Source: Paenibacillus typhae (GTDB taxonomy: Bacteria; Bacillota; Bacilli; Paenibacillales; Paenibacillaceae). From it: a stretch of 64,000 nt of DNA. The stretch covers positions 1 to 64,000 of the forward strand of contig NZ_FNDX01000013.1 of NCBI RefSeq assembly GCF_900099765.1. The letters run 5' to 3'. The notes beneath the pieces are model-generated. The model saw only the letters and a list, made by a program, of their open reading frames with translations. It was not told the origin of the DNA and ran no database searches. Below, piece after piece: positions 37,270 to 46,401 of the stretch (within the stretch, counting starts at the first letter, position 1; every line of letters begins with the position of its first letter). The position numbers and the translations under genes were made by a program.

Positions 37270-37343
37270 GTCCCGGTAGCTCAGCTGGATAGAGCATGCG
37301 CCTTCTAAGCGCACGGTCGGGGGTTCGAATCCCTTCCGGGACG
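37270..37343 (+). tRNA. tRNA-Arg (anticodon UCU)
   Basis: 74-nt cloverleaf: acceptor GTCCCGG/CCGGGAC, D-arm TAGCTCAGCTGGATAGAGCA, anticodon arm TGCGC-CTTCTAA-GCGCA giving UCU (reads AGA/AGG), T-arm GGGTTCGAATCCC, discriminator G. The 3' CCA is not encoded. A copy with the same sequence lies on the opposite strand at 58353-58426. Confidence 0.97.
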
Positions 37344-37349
37344 TAACAA

Positions 37350-37384
37350 GCAAAGACAGCCTTCCTTCAGGGGGGCTGTTTCTG
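37350..37384 (+). terminator. Terminator of the tRNA-Arg gene
   Basis: ACAGCC (37356-37361) pairs with GGCTGT (37374-37379), followed by TTTCTGCTTT. It is recognisably homologous to the terminator behind the second tRNA-Arg. Confidence 0.7.
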
Positions 37385-37699
37385 CTTTCCGGGGGGATGA
37401 GCGCCATTGTGGGCGGCGATACTACTCGGAGTCCAAGGAGCCAGCGTTATTGTAGCAGCGATCATAGCTGAAAGTAGAACGGCGAAACATGTCACTATTT
37501 GTCTGAGCTCAACCAGAACACTACTGCAGCCTTTAACGGACTCAGATGACGCTATTTGGCCGATTTTCTGCTTAATCCAACTCTAACGGACTCCACAGCC
37601 GTTATTCTGCTCCAAAAGGCGCCATTCGCTAACCCAATGCATAAATAACGGCAACCGAGTCCGTTAAACGGTGGAGACACAATAAAACTAACTAATAGC

Positions 37700-38110
37700 G
37701 TCTCCTGAGTCCGTTAGACATCACGCAGTGGGGGCGGACCGAGCTCCTGAGCCGTTAGACATCACGCAGCGGAGGCGGACCGACTCAGGAGTCCGTTAGA
37801 CATCACGCAGCGGGGGCGGACCAATTCAGGAGTCCGTCAGACAGCGCGCGGCGGGGGCGGACCGACTCAGGAGTCCGTTAGACATCACGCAGCGGGGGCG
37901 GACCGACTCAGGAGTCCGTTAGACATCACGCAGCGGGGGCGGACCGACTCAGGAGTCCGTTAGACAGCGCGCGGCGGGGGCGGACCGACTCAGGAGTCCG
38001 TTAGACATCCCGCAGCGGGCGCGGACCCATTCAGGAGTCCGTTAGACAGCGCGCAGCGAGTTCAGACCGGACTCAGCAGTCCTCAATACAGCGCGCAGCG
38101 GGTGCAACCC
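37700..38110. repeat. 41-bp tandem repeat (minisatellite), about 10 units
   Basis: The marker CCGTTAGAC recurs at 37711, 37752, 37793, 37834, 37875, 37916, 37957, 37998 and 38039, exactly 41 bp apart, with a degenerate unit after. The unit reads GAGTCCGTTAGACATCACGC followed by AGCGGGGGCGGACCGACTCAG; some units have AGCGCGCGGC instead of ATCACGCAGC. Each contains the inverted repeat GACTcaggAGTC. Units abut directly, so there are no spacers as in CRISPR. Confidence 0.95.
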
Positions 38111-38405
38111 GGGCTGTCAGCCAGTAACCGGACAGCCCGAGTCCTCCCCGGGCCTGAAGAAACAAACTATAGAGTTAGTTGAAATCCCCCCGCCAGCATC
38201 TAATCGGCGCATTAATGGCTCCCCCGCAGATTTGGTCCAATTGGTACATCAGACAACTTGCCCGTAGCCGCTTTTAACGCAGACGCACCGGCACAAACTC
38301 CGTATGCAATGTTTCCCGGACGGACGCTTTTGCAGACTTCTTCATAGAACACTCGCCGCTCGCATTAGCCATACCACTCTGCACAAGCTCCTAATAACGC
38401 AGCCG

Positions 38406-40274
38406 TTACTCCGACTCCATCCGCAGCTTGACCGTACGGATATTCTCCAGATCAAACGTCATATTTTCCAGCGGCTTGCTAATGTCTGCGGTGTAGCTGT
38501 CGATGGTGATCCGGCCGGCGTAAATTTTGCGTACGGTTATGCTGTGCTTGGCCTTCAGGTAGGACTGTGCCCCGCTCTCGCCGCCGACATAATACGCGCT
38601 GATGCTACCGCCCGACTCCAGCTTTGAACCCCGGCACACCGCGAACACCTTGCGGAAGGTGATGTTGCCCGAAGAGAACAGCTCACTCTGCACGATCCCG
38701 TCCCGGTGGATGTTGATGTCGCCGTTTGATTTAATAGTGCTGTTCTGGCATTTACCGATGTTGACCTCCACCTTGTTCTCCTGCATCCGGGCCACGCCTG
38801 CATGCAGCTCCTCGATCATGCCGATTACACCGTTCAGCGAAGCCTCGTCCATAAAGTCGACCAGCTGAACCGGCTTCAGCATCAGATTCAGAAAATGCAT
38901 AGTATGCTCCAGATCCTGGTGATACGAAGCCTGGATCGTCTCCAGCACCAAGAGCAGCTCCTTGATCAGCCCGGGGATCCTTTGAAACTTGCTCTCCAGC
39001 AGCAGCAGCACCGCCTGGCCGTATTTTACGCTCTGCTTGCGGGCCTGGACGGCCTGGATCAACAGGCGGACCGCCTTCTTGAGCTGGACAGCCTCCTCAA
39101 TCAGCAGCTTCGAGCAGTTAAAAACCCGGTTGTACAGCACGCCGAAGTAGCCGGAATATAGCTTGCTGTTGAGGACATTCCCCTTGACGACGATACTGCC
39201 GGTTGCTGTAATGGTGGAGTTGTAAATACTGCCTTCCACGTAAACATTGCCGAGCGATTCAATAATCATATTGTCTTCGACATTCCCCTGCACCACCACA
39301 TCGCCGGAAAAGAGGATGTTCCCCGTTTTGATGCTGACGTTGCCCGGAACGGTATAAGTAGTCGTAATGTCAAAAGTTTTGACCTTCTCCCCGGTAACCC
39401 GGGGACGGCCTTCCCGCAGCGCACGGATCTCATTGTTGATCAGCAGCACCGTGTTATTCTTGGCAACGATTGTAATATCGCCCGGGATGGGCGGATACAG
39501 AATCTCTCCGTACACGTCACAACCGGGAATCCCTTCAATGTAAGGGATTTTGCGGGCAATCACCTGGCCCCTGATCACAGACGGAATCCGGAGATGGCTG
39601 CGGAAGTCCACGTGGCCCTCTATTTCGCTGAATTCATTCTCAATCGTCTCCGAAAAAAACAGCTCAAGCGCCGCATTCTCCCCCGGAACCGCCGCCCGCC
39701 CCTTGGCCGCTGTAATCGGCTGGTAAGTGGGGTTTTGCAGCTCGGCATGAATGCCGGAAATGTTCAGGTTCTGCATAATGCCCCGCTGCTCGAAATCGGC
39801 AATAACCTGATTGAGTCCAAGCAGCCCGATTACCGTATCTGTGTCCATCGCCGCTTCTACTTCAACCATGCTGGAAGAATAACAGTCATTCAGCTTCCAC
39901 TGGTAACGCCGCGTTGAATACAGGGTGAAAAAAGCCTGCAAATGATCCTCCGATACATGAATCCTGTACAGCGGAGGCTCCGTTATCGACCATTTTATCT
40001 CATCCAGTGTGGTTACCTCGGCAGGACCTGTAATCGGCTCCCCGTTGACGCTGATAACGACCGGAGCAGCAGCCGAGATCACTGCCGGACTGCCGCCGGG
40101 CAGCGGGTCCTGGACGAAGATTTTACCTGCCCGGACTAGCACACGCCCTCCAAGGTCATTTTCGGCTTCAGCTTCAATAAAAGCCTGATCCAGCTCATCC
40201 TCATCCACATGCTCGGAAAGCTCCAGCATGTTGATCAGCTTGTTCAGCTCCTGCTCACTCATACGGTCTGGCAT
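38406..40274 (-). CDS. fapA: FapA family protein (DUF342)
   Basis: 622 aa from ATG 40274 (GGGAGGTG 8 nt upstream). The longer frame to 40304 begins before this SD. It has an N-terminal Asp/Glu-rich helical part, the FapA N-terminal domain, and a long beta-helix with repeated short strands (GNVSIKTGNILFSGDVVVQG, IESLGNVYVEGSIYNSTI, SIVVKGNVLNSKLYSG), then a helical insert and a final beta-helix segment. The family is linked to polymer-forming or flagellar assembly proteins, but the function is not established. It is monocistronic here. Confidence 0.85.
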   Translation of the reverse strand: MPDRMSEQELNKLINMLELSEHVDEDELDQAFIEAEAENDLGGRVLVRAGKIFVQDPLPGGSPAVISAAAPVVISVNGEPITGPAEVTTLDEIKWSITEPPLYRIHVSEDHLQAFFTLYSTRRYQWKLNDCYSSSMVEVEAAMDTDTVIGLLGLNQVIADFEQRGIMQNLNISGIHAELQNPTYQPITAAKGRAAVPGENAALELFFSETIENEFSEIEGHVDFRSHLRIPSVIRGQVIARKIPYIEGIPGCDVYGEILYPPIPGDITIVAKNNTVLLINNEIRALREGRPRVTGEKVKTFDITTTYTVPGNVSIKTGNILFSGDVVVQGNVEDNMIIESLGNVYVEGSIYNSTITATGSIVVKGNVLNSKLYSGYFGVLYNRVFNCSKLLIEEAVQLKKAVRLLIQAVQARKQSVKYGQAVLLLLESKFQRIPGLIKELLLVLETIQASYHQDLEHTMHFLNLMLKPVQLVDFMDEASLNGVIGMIEELHAGVARMQENKVEVNIGKCQNSTIKSNGDINIHRDGIVQSELFSSGNITFRKVFAVCRGSKLESGGSISAYYVGGESGAQSYLKAKHSITVRKIYAGRITIDSYTADISKPLENMTFDLENIRTVKLRMESE

Positions 40275-40399
40275 TGGGGCTGCACCTCCCTGGTAAGTGC
40301 CCATTTGTCGAAAAAATGCACAATCTGCGTAATTGCTTTCATTGTAGTATTAATAATTTTTATTAGCAATCACTAAACAGCGGAACTCTGCGGGCATAC

Positions 40400-40440
40400 A
40401 AAAAAGCCGCCCGGAGAGCAACATCCACCCCGGACAGCCG
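40400..40440 (-). terminator. Terminator after pstA
   Basis: An 11-bp stem allowing G-U pairs (40406-40416 with 40428-40438) with TTTTTT following in minus sense (A-run 40400-40405). It lies directly after pstA and marks the end of the pst operon. Confidence 0.8.
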
Positions 40441-40451
40441 GAAAGCTTGTT

Positions 40452-41330
40452 TTAGTGTCCTTTTTTGCGGTTGCCCAGCCACAGCGGGAACCGGAAAATG
40501 AAGTTGATCAGCAGCACGACGAAGACCAGCACCGCCGCCGACTTGTCGGCAATCTGACGCGCGTCTTCGACAATTGCCTCGGACTGCACATACCAGAGAT
40601 GCACCGCCAGGGTCTCCCCCGGGGAGAACAGGTTGAAGTCCCACATCTCGCCGGAGGTGCTGAGGCCGGCGGTCAGGATTATTACTGCCGACTCCCCGAA
40701 GGCGCGGCCCGCTACGAGGCAGATGCCGGTAACGATGGCCGGCAGGGCCACAGGCAATACGACCTTGCGGATGACGTGGAATTTGGTCATCCCCAGCGCA
40801 TAGCCGGCTTCACGGATGTCGCCGGGAACGGCGCGCACCGCTTCTTCGGTTACGCGGGCCAGCATCGGCAGGTTAAGCAGGGCCAGCGAGACGCCGCCGC
40901 CGAGAATGGTCAGGCCAATGTCGAAGTATTCGGCGAAGATGGCCAGCCCCAGAAGACCAAAGACGATGGAAGGCACCGAGGACAGCGACTCCACGCAGAT
41001 GCGCAGTGCGCCGGTAAAGCGGTTATCCGGAGCGTACTCCGCCATATAGATCCCTGCGCCCAATCCGATTGGAATCGAAATCAGCAAAGAGATAAACAGG
41101 ATGTAGAAGGAGTTGAACAGCACCGGCCCGATGCCGCCGCCCGGATCAATCTCTTCCGGGAGCTTGACGAGGAACTCGGGTCTGAGCTGCGGCAATCCTT
41201 TGCTGAGAATCGTAAAGAGCAGCCAGAAGATCAGCAGCATAACCAGTGCACCCAGCGCATAGAAGCCGAAGGTGGCGATCTGGTTGTTGCGCCGGGAGCG
41301 TGCAGTATGAGGATTACGGGTAAAGTTCAT
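40452..41330 (-). CDS. pstA: Phosphate ABC transporter permease PstA
   Basis: 292 aa from the ATG at 41330, which overlaps the pstC stop as TAATG. Six membrane helices, the first ATFGFYALGALVMLLIFWLL, and the ABC permease EAA loop (EEAVRAVPGDIREAGYALGM) that contacts the ATPase. It forms the membrane channel with PstC. Unusually, a terminator rather than pstB follows. Confidence 0.95.
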   Translation of the reverse strand: MNFTRNPHTARSRRNNQIATFGFYALGALVMLLIFWLLFTILSKGLPQLRPEFLVKLPEEIDPGGGIGPVLFNSFYILFISLLISIPIGLGAGIYMAEYAPDNRFTGALRICVESLSSVPSIVFGLLGLAIFAEYFDIGLTILGGGVSLALLNLPMLARVTEEAVRAVPGDIREAGYALGMTKFHVIRKVVLPVALPAIVTGICLVAGRAFGESAVIILTAGLSTSGEMWDFNLFSPGETLAVHLWYVQSEAIVEDARQIADKSAAVLVFVVLLINFIFRFPLWLGNRKKGH

Positions 41331-42274
41331 TACGCACCCTCCCTTTTCCGGCCGATTATACGGATGACAAGAATCATCACAAAGGAAATAAGCAGCAGCA
41401 GAAAGGCCATCATATGCAGCGCGTAGTTCCAATTCGAGTCAAATTCCACGTTCGAAATCTGCATAACAATGTTACTGGTCAGTACGGAAGACGGGGTAAA
41501 CAGGCTTTTGGCCAGCTGCGGCGTATTCCCGATCACCATAACTACAGCCATGGTCTCGCCGACTGAACGGGTCATCCCAAGAATAATTGCCGAGATAATC
41601 CCCCGCTTAGCCGCCGGCAGCACAACCCGCATGATTACCTGCAGACGGGTGGAGCCAAGGGCATAGGCTGCATCGCGGAATTTGCGCGGCACCGCCAGTA
41701 TGGCATCATCGCTGATCCGGCAGATCGTAGGCAGCACCATAAGTGCCAGGACAAGCGCAGCCGCCAGAATCCCGTCGCCCAGTCCTTCACCGCTGATTCT
41801 GCGCAGAAAAGGCAACAATACAGTGAGCCCCAGGTAGCCATATACTATAGAAGGAATGCCGACGAGCAGGTCGAGCACAGGACGGATGAAGCTCTTCATC
41901 CATTTCGGGGCAATCTCCGCGCAGAGCACAGCCATCCCCACAGAAACCGGCACTGCAATCAGCAGCGTTAGCGCAGTCAGGGTAAGTGTATTTACAATAA
42001 AGGCCGCCGCACCAAAAGCCTCCTCCTCCGGTGTCCAGTTAAAGGACAGGAAGAACTCGGCCGGAGAGACATCCCCGAACAGCAGCAGCGCTGTTTTTCC
42101 GATGAACACAATGACAAGTCCAAGCACGAAGCACAATGCCAGGATGCTAAAAAAGAAGTAATAACGCGATAACCGGTTGCCAAGCAGATGTCTTCTGTGG
42201 CGTTTATCATTAATGTTGCTATGCTCAGCCTTATTTGGCGTTTGGGATGCCAGGCTTTGGACGGGTGCCCCCAT
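41330..42274 (-). CDS. pstC: Phosphate ABC transporter permease PstC
   Basis: 314 aa from ATG 42274 (CAGGAGGGAAAGT directly upstream). Six helices (YYFFFSILALCFVLGLVIVF first) and an EAA-type loop (DDAILAVPRKFRDAAYALGS). It is the partner of PstA in high-affinity phosphate uptake. It lies 79 nt downstream of pstS and overlaps pstA by 1 nt. Confidence 0.95.
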   Translation of the reverse strand: MGAPVQSLASQTPNKAEHSNINDKRHRRHLLGNRLSRYYFFFSILALCFVLGLVIVFIGKTALLLFGDVSPAEFFLSFNWTPEEEAFGAAAFIVNTLTLTALTLLIAVPVSVGMAVLCAEIAPKWMKSFIRPVLDLLVGIPSIVYGYLGLTVLLPFLRRISGEGLGDGILAAALVLALMVLPTICRISDDAILAVPRKFRDAAYALGSTRLQVIMRVVLPAAKRGIISAIILGMTRSVGETMAVVMVIGNTPQLAKSLFTPSSVLTSNIVMQISNVEFDSNWNYALHMMAFLLLLISFVMILVIRIIGRKREGA

Positions 42275-42353
42275 ACTTTCCCTCCTGTAAGCGGCCACCC
42301 CCGAATATTCCGGAGCTGGCCGCTGTTACCGTTCAATATAATGAAGCTTTACC

Positions 42354-43217
42354 TTAGCCTTTCATTGCTGCGATCGGGATGAATTTAAGCTTTTTGAGCG
42401 AGCCGTTCTGGAACTTCTTGCTCTGTACATACTCGATGAATTCTTTTGTAGCGCCGGTTGGCTGGCCTTTGGTCATGTAGTAGCCGTATGCCCAGATCTT
42501 GTACGAGCCGTTGATTACGTTATCTGTAGTAGCTGCAACACCGTTGTGCTTTACAGCCTTGATGTCGCTGCCGCTTACGTATACAAGGTCGATATAACCG
42601 ATGGAGTTAGGAGTAGTGGCAACGGCAGTCTTCATGTCACCGCTGGAGCCTGTTTCCTTGTAGTTCTTTTCTTTCTTCACGATGTCTCCGCCGCCCAGCG
42701 CTTTAGCCTGGTAGTTAACGCGTGTACCGGAACCGAAAGAACGGGTAATAACTACGATGTTGGCGTCCGATCCGCCGACTTCTTTCCAGTTGGTGATTTT
42801 ACCGGAGAAAATACCGGCCAGCTGTTCAGTGGTCAGGTTGTCTACGCCGACGTTTTTGTTAACGATCGTGGCAAAAGGAATAACCGCTACCTTGTTCGCT
42901 ACCTGTCCGTCAAAAGCCTTGAACCCTGGAACGTCAATGCTTGCATCCCAGTCGCAGGCGCCGATATCAGCGATGCCCTTTTTTACAGCCTGGGGACCTG
43001 TTACGGAACCTTTACCGGAAGCGGCGATTTTCACCTTAGGGTGCAGCTTCTGGAATTCCTTGGCAGCCTGCAGTGTGAGCGGAAGCAGTGCGGTCGAACC
43101 GTTGATTGTGATTTTACCCTTGAGGGTGTCGGCTGCTGCCGCAATACCTGCGAATGATGCGGTTACTGCGATTACTGCTGTCAGTGCCGTTACCGTAAAT
43201 TTTTTGAAAAGCTTCAT
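42354..43217 (-). CDS. pstS: Phosphate-binding protein PstS
   Basis: 287 aa with a signal peptide (FTVTALTAVIAVTASFAGIA). Phosphate-binding blocks are INGSTALLPLT, ASGKGSVTGPQAVKKGIADI and TRSFGSGTRVNYQAKALGGG. No lipobox cysteine is evident after the signal, unlike many Gram-positive PstS lipoproteins, so retention at the surface may work differently. No clear Pho box (TTTACA-like repeats) was found in the 60 nt before it; it may be co-transcribed with the upstream propeller gene. Confidence 0.93.
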   Translation of the reverse strand: MKLFKKFTVTALTAVIAVTASFAGIAAAADTLKGKITINGSTALLPLTLQAAKEFQKLHPKVKIAASGKGSVTGPQAVKKGIADIGACDWDASIDVPGFKAFDGQVANKVAVIPFATIVNKNVGVDNLTTEQLAGIFSGKITNWKEVGGSDANIVVITRSFGSGTRVNYQAKALGGGDIVKKEKNYKETGSSGDMKTAVATTPNSIGYIDLVYVSGSDIKAVKHNGVAATTDNVINGSYKIWAYGYYMTKGQPTGATKEFIEYVQSKKFQNGSLKKLKFIPIAAMKG

Positions 43218-43277
43218 GATCTGAATTCTCCTCCCGGCGCTATGCCGTTATATTGTGTGGGCTATGAGGGACGTGTC

Positions 43278-44693
43278 TTATTTAGTCAACTGCAGTGCTT
43301 TGCCGCCCTGGATCAGCAGAACTTTACCATCGCTTACTACCGCCAGCTTGCTGCCGTCATGGGATACCGCAATTTCGGATACATCTTCAGCCGTCTGGAA
43401 CAGCACGGTTTTATTGCCGCTTGCATCGATGGAATAGATGGTAGTGCTTCCGTCAGCAGCCATTCCGGATACGACCAGACCCGTAGCTACACCGGCAGAC
43501 CAGGTTGCTTCCGTATCGAGTGCAATGTTAGTAATGGTAGCTCCGTCAGCGCTGATCGACTTCAGGGTGTTAGCCGCATTTCCTTCAGCGTCTGCACTCA
43601 GATAAACAACGCCGCCGTTAGCCAGGATCTCTGGATACAGCTTGTTGTCGAGCTCGGTAGTCAGTGCTTTTGGCTTGGCATCCTTGGTTGCAAGATCCAG
43701 CTTGAAGAGCTGCTCTCCGGCTTTGCTGTAGTCTACAGTCAGGGAATCTTCAGTGCTGTCGGCATCGTTTTTGGCTACGCCGGTTACGTTGACGATATAC
43801 ACCACGCTTTTCGCATCAGCGGAGAGGCGCAGCTCGGATTTATTTTCCACTTTATCTTCGAGCACGGCTTTTACTGTTCCGGTTTCAACCGAGATCTGGG
43901 CAATTTTCTCCTGCTTGTCGCCCTGGATGAAGTAGATGGTTTTGCCGTCCTGCGACCATACCAGATCCGTCTTCACGCTGGTGTCGGTGCCCAGAGAGGA
44001 AATGGCGCCGCTCGACAGGTTGATCAGCTTCAGCTGGCCTGTCTCATCTGTGAACGCGCCCCACTGCTGGTCGGCGGAAACTGCGAAATCAAGCGCACTT
44101 TCATTGGAAGAAAACACTTCATAATCGCCCGGATATGCGCTGAACTTCAGCAGCTGGGCTGTTTCGGAGTCACTCTTGTTCGCAATGATGCTGCCGTCTG
44201 CTGTCCAGTGCAGGGTATCAAACTGGCCTTCCGGACGGGCGAAGCTCAAAATCTCCATGCTTTCCGCCGAAAGCTCTCCGCCCAGGGCAGTTACGAGCTT
44301 GGTCAGCTCAACGTAAACTTTACCGTTATATACGACAGGCGCTACCGTAAACTGCTGGGATGCACCATCCACCACATAGGTTTTGGAGCCTGCTTGAAGC
44401 TGTACCGTATGTAGCCCCTTGCTGTCATTCAGTTCAAATCCGCCGTTTGCGAGAATCAGCTTGGCACCAAGCTCACCGGCTACCTGGCTAAGCGAATACA
44501 GTTTGTAGCCGCTGCTGTCAATTGTGCTGAACCGGGCCGGATTGCTGTTTACAGTCCATGTGGCTGTCCCTGTTTTGACGGTACTGGCCACGGCTGCGGC
44601 ACTCGCGCTGTTCGCTCCCAGAATACTGCCTGCTCCTCCTGTTACAAGAAGTGCAGAAGCCAAAGCCGCGCTGAACCATTTACTATTTCTCAA
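43278..44693 (-). CDS. Secreted stalk-domain protein with TolB-like beta-propeller
   Basis: 471 aa starting at TTG 44693 (AAAAGGGTG upstream). It has a signal peptide (KWFSAALASALLVTGGAGSI), an N-terminal copper amine oxidase N/stalk-like module (VYVELTKLVTALGGELSAES), then TolB/WD40-like blades (DLVWSQDGKTIYFIQGDK, LRLSADAKSVVYIV, EIAVSHDGSKLAVVSDGK). The fold usually mediates binding. It lies 60 nt upstream of pstS in the same direction with no terminator between, so it may belong to the phosphate regulon; this is inference. Confidence 0.75.
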   Translation of the reverse strand: MRNSKWFSAALASALLVTGGAGSILGANSASAAAVASTVKTGTATWTVNSNPARFSTIDSSGYKLYSLSQVAGELGAKLILANGGFELNDSKGLHTVQLQAGSKTYVVDGASQQFTVAPVVYNGKVYVELTKLVTALGGELSAESMEILSFARPEGQFDTLHWTADGSIIANKSDSETAQLLKFSAYPGDYEVFSSNESALDFAVSADQQWGAFTDETGQLKLINLSSGAISSLGTDTSVKTDLVWSQDGKTIYFIQGDKQEKIAQISVETGTVKAVLEDKVENKSELRLSADAKSVVYIVNVTGVAKNDADSTEDSLTVDYSKAGEQLFKLDLATKDAKPKALTTELDNKLYPEILANGGVVYLSADAEGNAANTLKSISADGATITNIALDTEATWSAGVATGLVVSGMAADGSTTIYSIDASGNKTVLFQTAEDVSEIAVSHDGSKLAVVSDGKVLLIQGGKALQLTK

Positions 44694-44791
44694 TTAGATT
44701 CACCCTTTTCATATAGGTAACTGCTAATGCTATTTTCTGCTATCAGTGTGAATTCTGTTCGAGAGGAATGTTTTGGAAATATTAAGTACAC

Positions 44792-44827
44792 AAAAAGGCC
44801 AGCCCCAAAATACCCTCGGGATAGCCT
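44792..44827 (-). terminator. Probable terminator after the lipoprotein gene
   Basis: In minus sense AGGC..CCC pairs with GGG..GCCT (44824-44827 with 44796-44799, plus three inner G-C pairs), followed by TTTTTG. Imperfect stem. Confidence 0.5.
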
Positions 44828-44894
44828 GAAAGTTAACGCTATGTAAAATCTCCGGCAAAAAATTCGATAGCCCCTGCAATGAAGCATGAAACTT

Positions 44895-45344
44895 TTAATT
44901 TTCAACCCACGTTACGATGATTTCGGTACCGCCCGGCTTCGCCTCCGAGCTGCTGCCGATGATCGAATAGGAATAGCTGCCCGGCGCTTTTCCGCTGATA
45001 AGCAGGTTGTCCTTGTCCATAATCTGCGTCCCGCTTTCGAGTGCTTTTTGCTTCACATATTTGAGGTATGTAGTGCCCAGCTCGGCCATCGTTTCATCCG
45101 TCTCGTAGATCAGCATGGATGATTTCTTGCCGCCCGCAAACTCGCCTTCCGTAAACGTAATGCCCGCCCCTTCCGGAATCGGCAAATCACCGGGTAAATA
45201 CTGCGGCTCACTGATTCTCTCCTCAGCCAGGGTATGGAAATTACGGGAGTCCGTTGCGGCTGTCTCAGCCCCGCTGCATCCACCCAAGCTTAGACTTGCG
45301 GCCAGCAGAACCAGCAGGGGGACAATCGGTTTCCTGTCGGACAT
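44895..45344 (-). CDS. Small lipoprotein, unknown function, 149 aa
   Basis: ATG 45344 lies 9 nt after GAGGAGG; the TTG two codons earlier is too close. The signal peptide ends in a lipobox SLGGC (Cys at about 22). The mature part has no motif I can name. It contains DLPIPEGAGITFTEGEF and ends EIIVTWVEN, so it is probably a small alpha/beta surface domain. It lies between a beta-propeller gene and a divergent ABC exporter operon. Confidence 0.75.
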   Translation of the reverse strand: MSDRKPIVPLLVLLAASLSLGGCSGAETAATDSRNFHTLAEERISEPQYLPGDLPIPEGAGITFTEGEFAGGKKSSMLIYETDETMAELGTTYLKYVKQKALESGTQIMDKDNLLISGKAPGSYSYSIIGSSSEAKPGGTEIIVTWVEN

Positions 45345-45582
45345 TATCAAAAGCCTCCTCTTAATAGTAGGGACTGGGCCTGGGATAGGACTGAGATTAG
45401 TAATGTGATTAACAATGCGATTAAGAATGCGAATAGTAAAATGTTGAGATTAGGGTCAAGTTTTTGAGCATATATTGTTATTTACCCGCATTAATCAGGC
45501 GGAAAACGGTGTTATTCATATTTCTTGCAAATTTGCATAGTGAAAAATTAAATTTTATTACTTTTAAAGCCGCAAATAAAGA

Positions 45583-45611
45583 TTTACAACGTGCAGTGAA
45601 CGCATTACAAT
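45583..45611 (+). promoter_or_regulatory. SigA-type promoter of the ABC exporter operon
   Basis: TTTACA (45583-45588), 17-nt spacer, TACAAT (45606-45611). Both boxes are one mismatch from consensus. The start point would fall inside the palindrome that follows. Confidence 0.75.
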
Positions 45612-45634
45612 AATGAGTGAGTACTCACTCATTA
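45611..45634. promoter_or_regulatory. Perfect 24-bp palindrome, probable TetR-family operator
   Basis: The half-site TAATGAGTGAGT is followed by its exact complement. The palindrome begins on the last base of the -10 and covers the expected start site, so a bound protein would block initiation. TGAGTGA/TCACTCA arms are typical of TetR-family operators; the regulator encoded at 47502-48191 is the obvious candidate. Confidence 0.8.
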
Positions 45635-45669
45635 ATATAACACCTATTAAAGGAATCGAGGAGATAGTC

Positions 45670-46401
45670 ATGGATCAGGATACTCCGGTCATTTCAGTCA
45701 GCCATGTCAGCAGGGCTTTTGGCAGCAAAACGGTGCTCAAGGATATCAATCTGCAGGTAAACCGAGCCGAAACCTTCGGGCTGCTGGGCCCGTCGGGTTC
45801 CGGCAAAACGACACTGGTGAAGCTTCTGACCGGCATCGACGAGGCCAGCTCCGGCGAAGTACAGGTGATGAGCCTCAAGATGCCCAAGCTCAACATGCTG
45901 CAGCAGATCGGGTACATGGCCCAGTCGGACGCTTTGTACACAGAGCTGAGCGCAAAGGAGAATCTGGAGTTTTTTGCAGCACTCTACGGGCTAAAGGGCG
46001 GAAACCGCACGCGGCGCATTGTCGATGTGATGGAGCTTGTGAACCTGCAGGAGCACCTGCGCAAGCGCGTAGACCAGTACTCCGGCGGCATGAAGCGCCG
46101 TTTATCGCTGGCCATCGCTCTGCTGCACGAGCCGCCGCTGCTCATTCTCGATGAGCCTACCGTAGGGATCGATCCGCTGCTGCGCCAGTCCATCTGGCAG
46201 GAGCTGCGCTCGCTGAACCGCCAGGGAACGACCATCGTTTTGACGACTCATGTCATGGATGAAGCAGAAAAATGCGACCGGCTGGGCATGATCCGCGACG
46301 GCCAGCTGCTGGCCGTAGATACGCCTACGGGACTGATGCAGGCTACCGGCTCCGCTACGATCGAGGAAGCCTTTTTAACGTATGGGGGTGCCCGAAAATG
46401 A
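45670..46401 (+). CDS. ABC transporter ATP-binding protein (ABC-2 type exporter)
   Basis: 243 aa from ATG 45670 (CGAGGAG upstream; the frame opening at 45613 begins inside the operator). Walker A LLGPSGSGKTTLVKLL, signature YSGGMKRRLSLAIAL, Walker B LLILDEPTVGIDP and switch His in TTHVMDEAEKCD. Together with the permease at 46398 it should form a drug- or lipid-type exporter. The operon has a TetR regulator downstream, a common arrangement for drug efflux. Confidence 0.92.
   Translation: MDQDTPVISVSHVSRAFGSKTVLKDINLQVNRAETFGLLGPSGSGKTTLVKLLTGIDEASSGEVQVMSLKMPKLNMLQQIGYMAQSDALYTELSAKENLEFFAALYGLKGGNRTRRIVDVMELVNLQEHLRKRVDQYSGGMKRRLSLAIALLHEPPLLILDEPTVGIDPLLRQSIWQELRSLNRQGTTIVLTTHVMDEAEKCDRLGMIRDGQLLAVDTPTGLMQATGSATIEEAFLTYGGARK

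Larger units (their letters stand above)
37344..38405. other. Non-coding region of about 1 kb between tRNA-Arg and fapA
   Basis: No supportable gene was found. It holds the tRNA terminator, then degenerate intergenic repeats built on AACGGACTC/GAGTCCGTT (about 37535-37720), then the 41-bp tandem repeat, an 8-bp hairpin (GGGCTGTC 38111-38118 with 38131-38138), and about 250 bp of featureless sequence before the fapA stop. Confidence 0.7.

Noticed and set aside
37700..38110. Possible CRISPR array
   Set aside because: The 41-bp units abut without unique spacers and no cas genes are near.
40455..41426. 323-aa plus-strand ORF opposite pstA
   Set aside because: Gln/Arg/His-rich shadow of a clearly coding permease gene.
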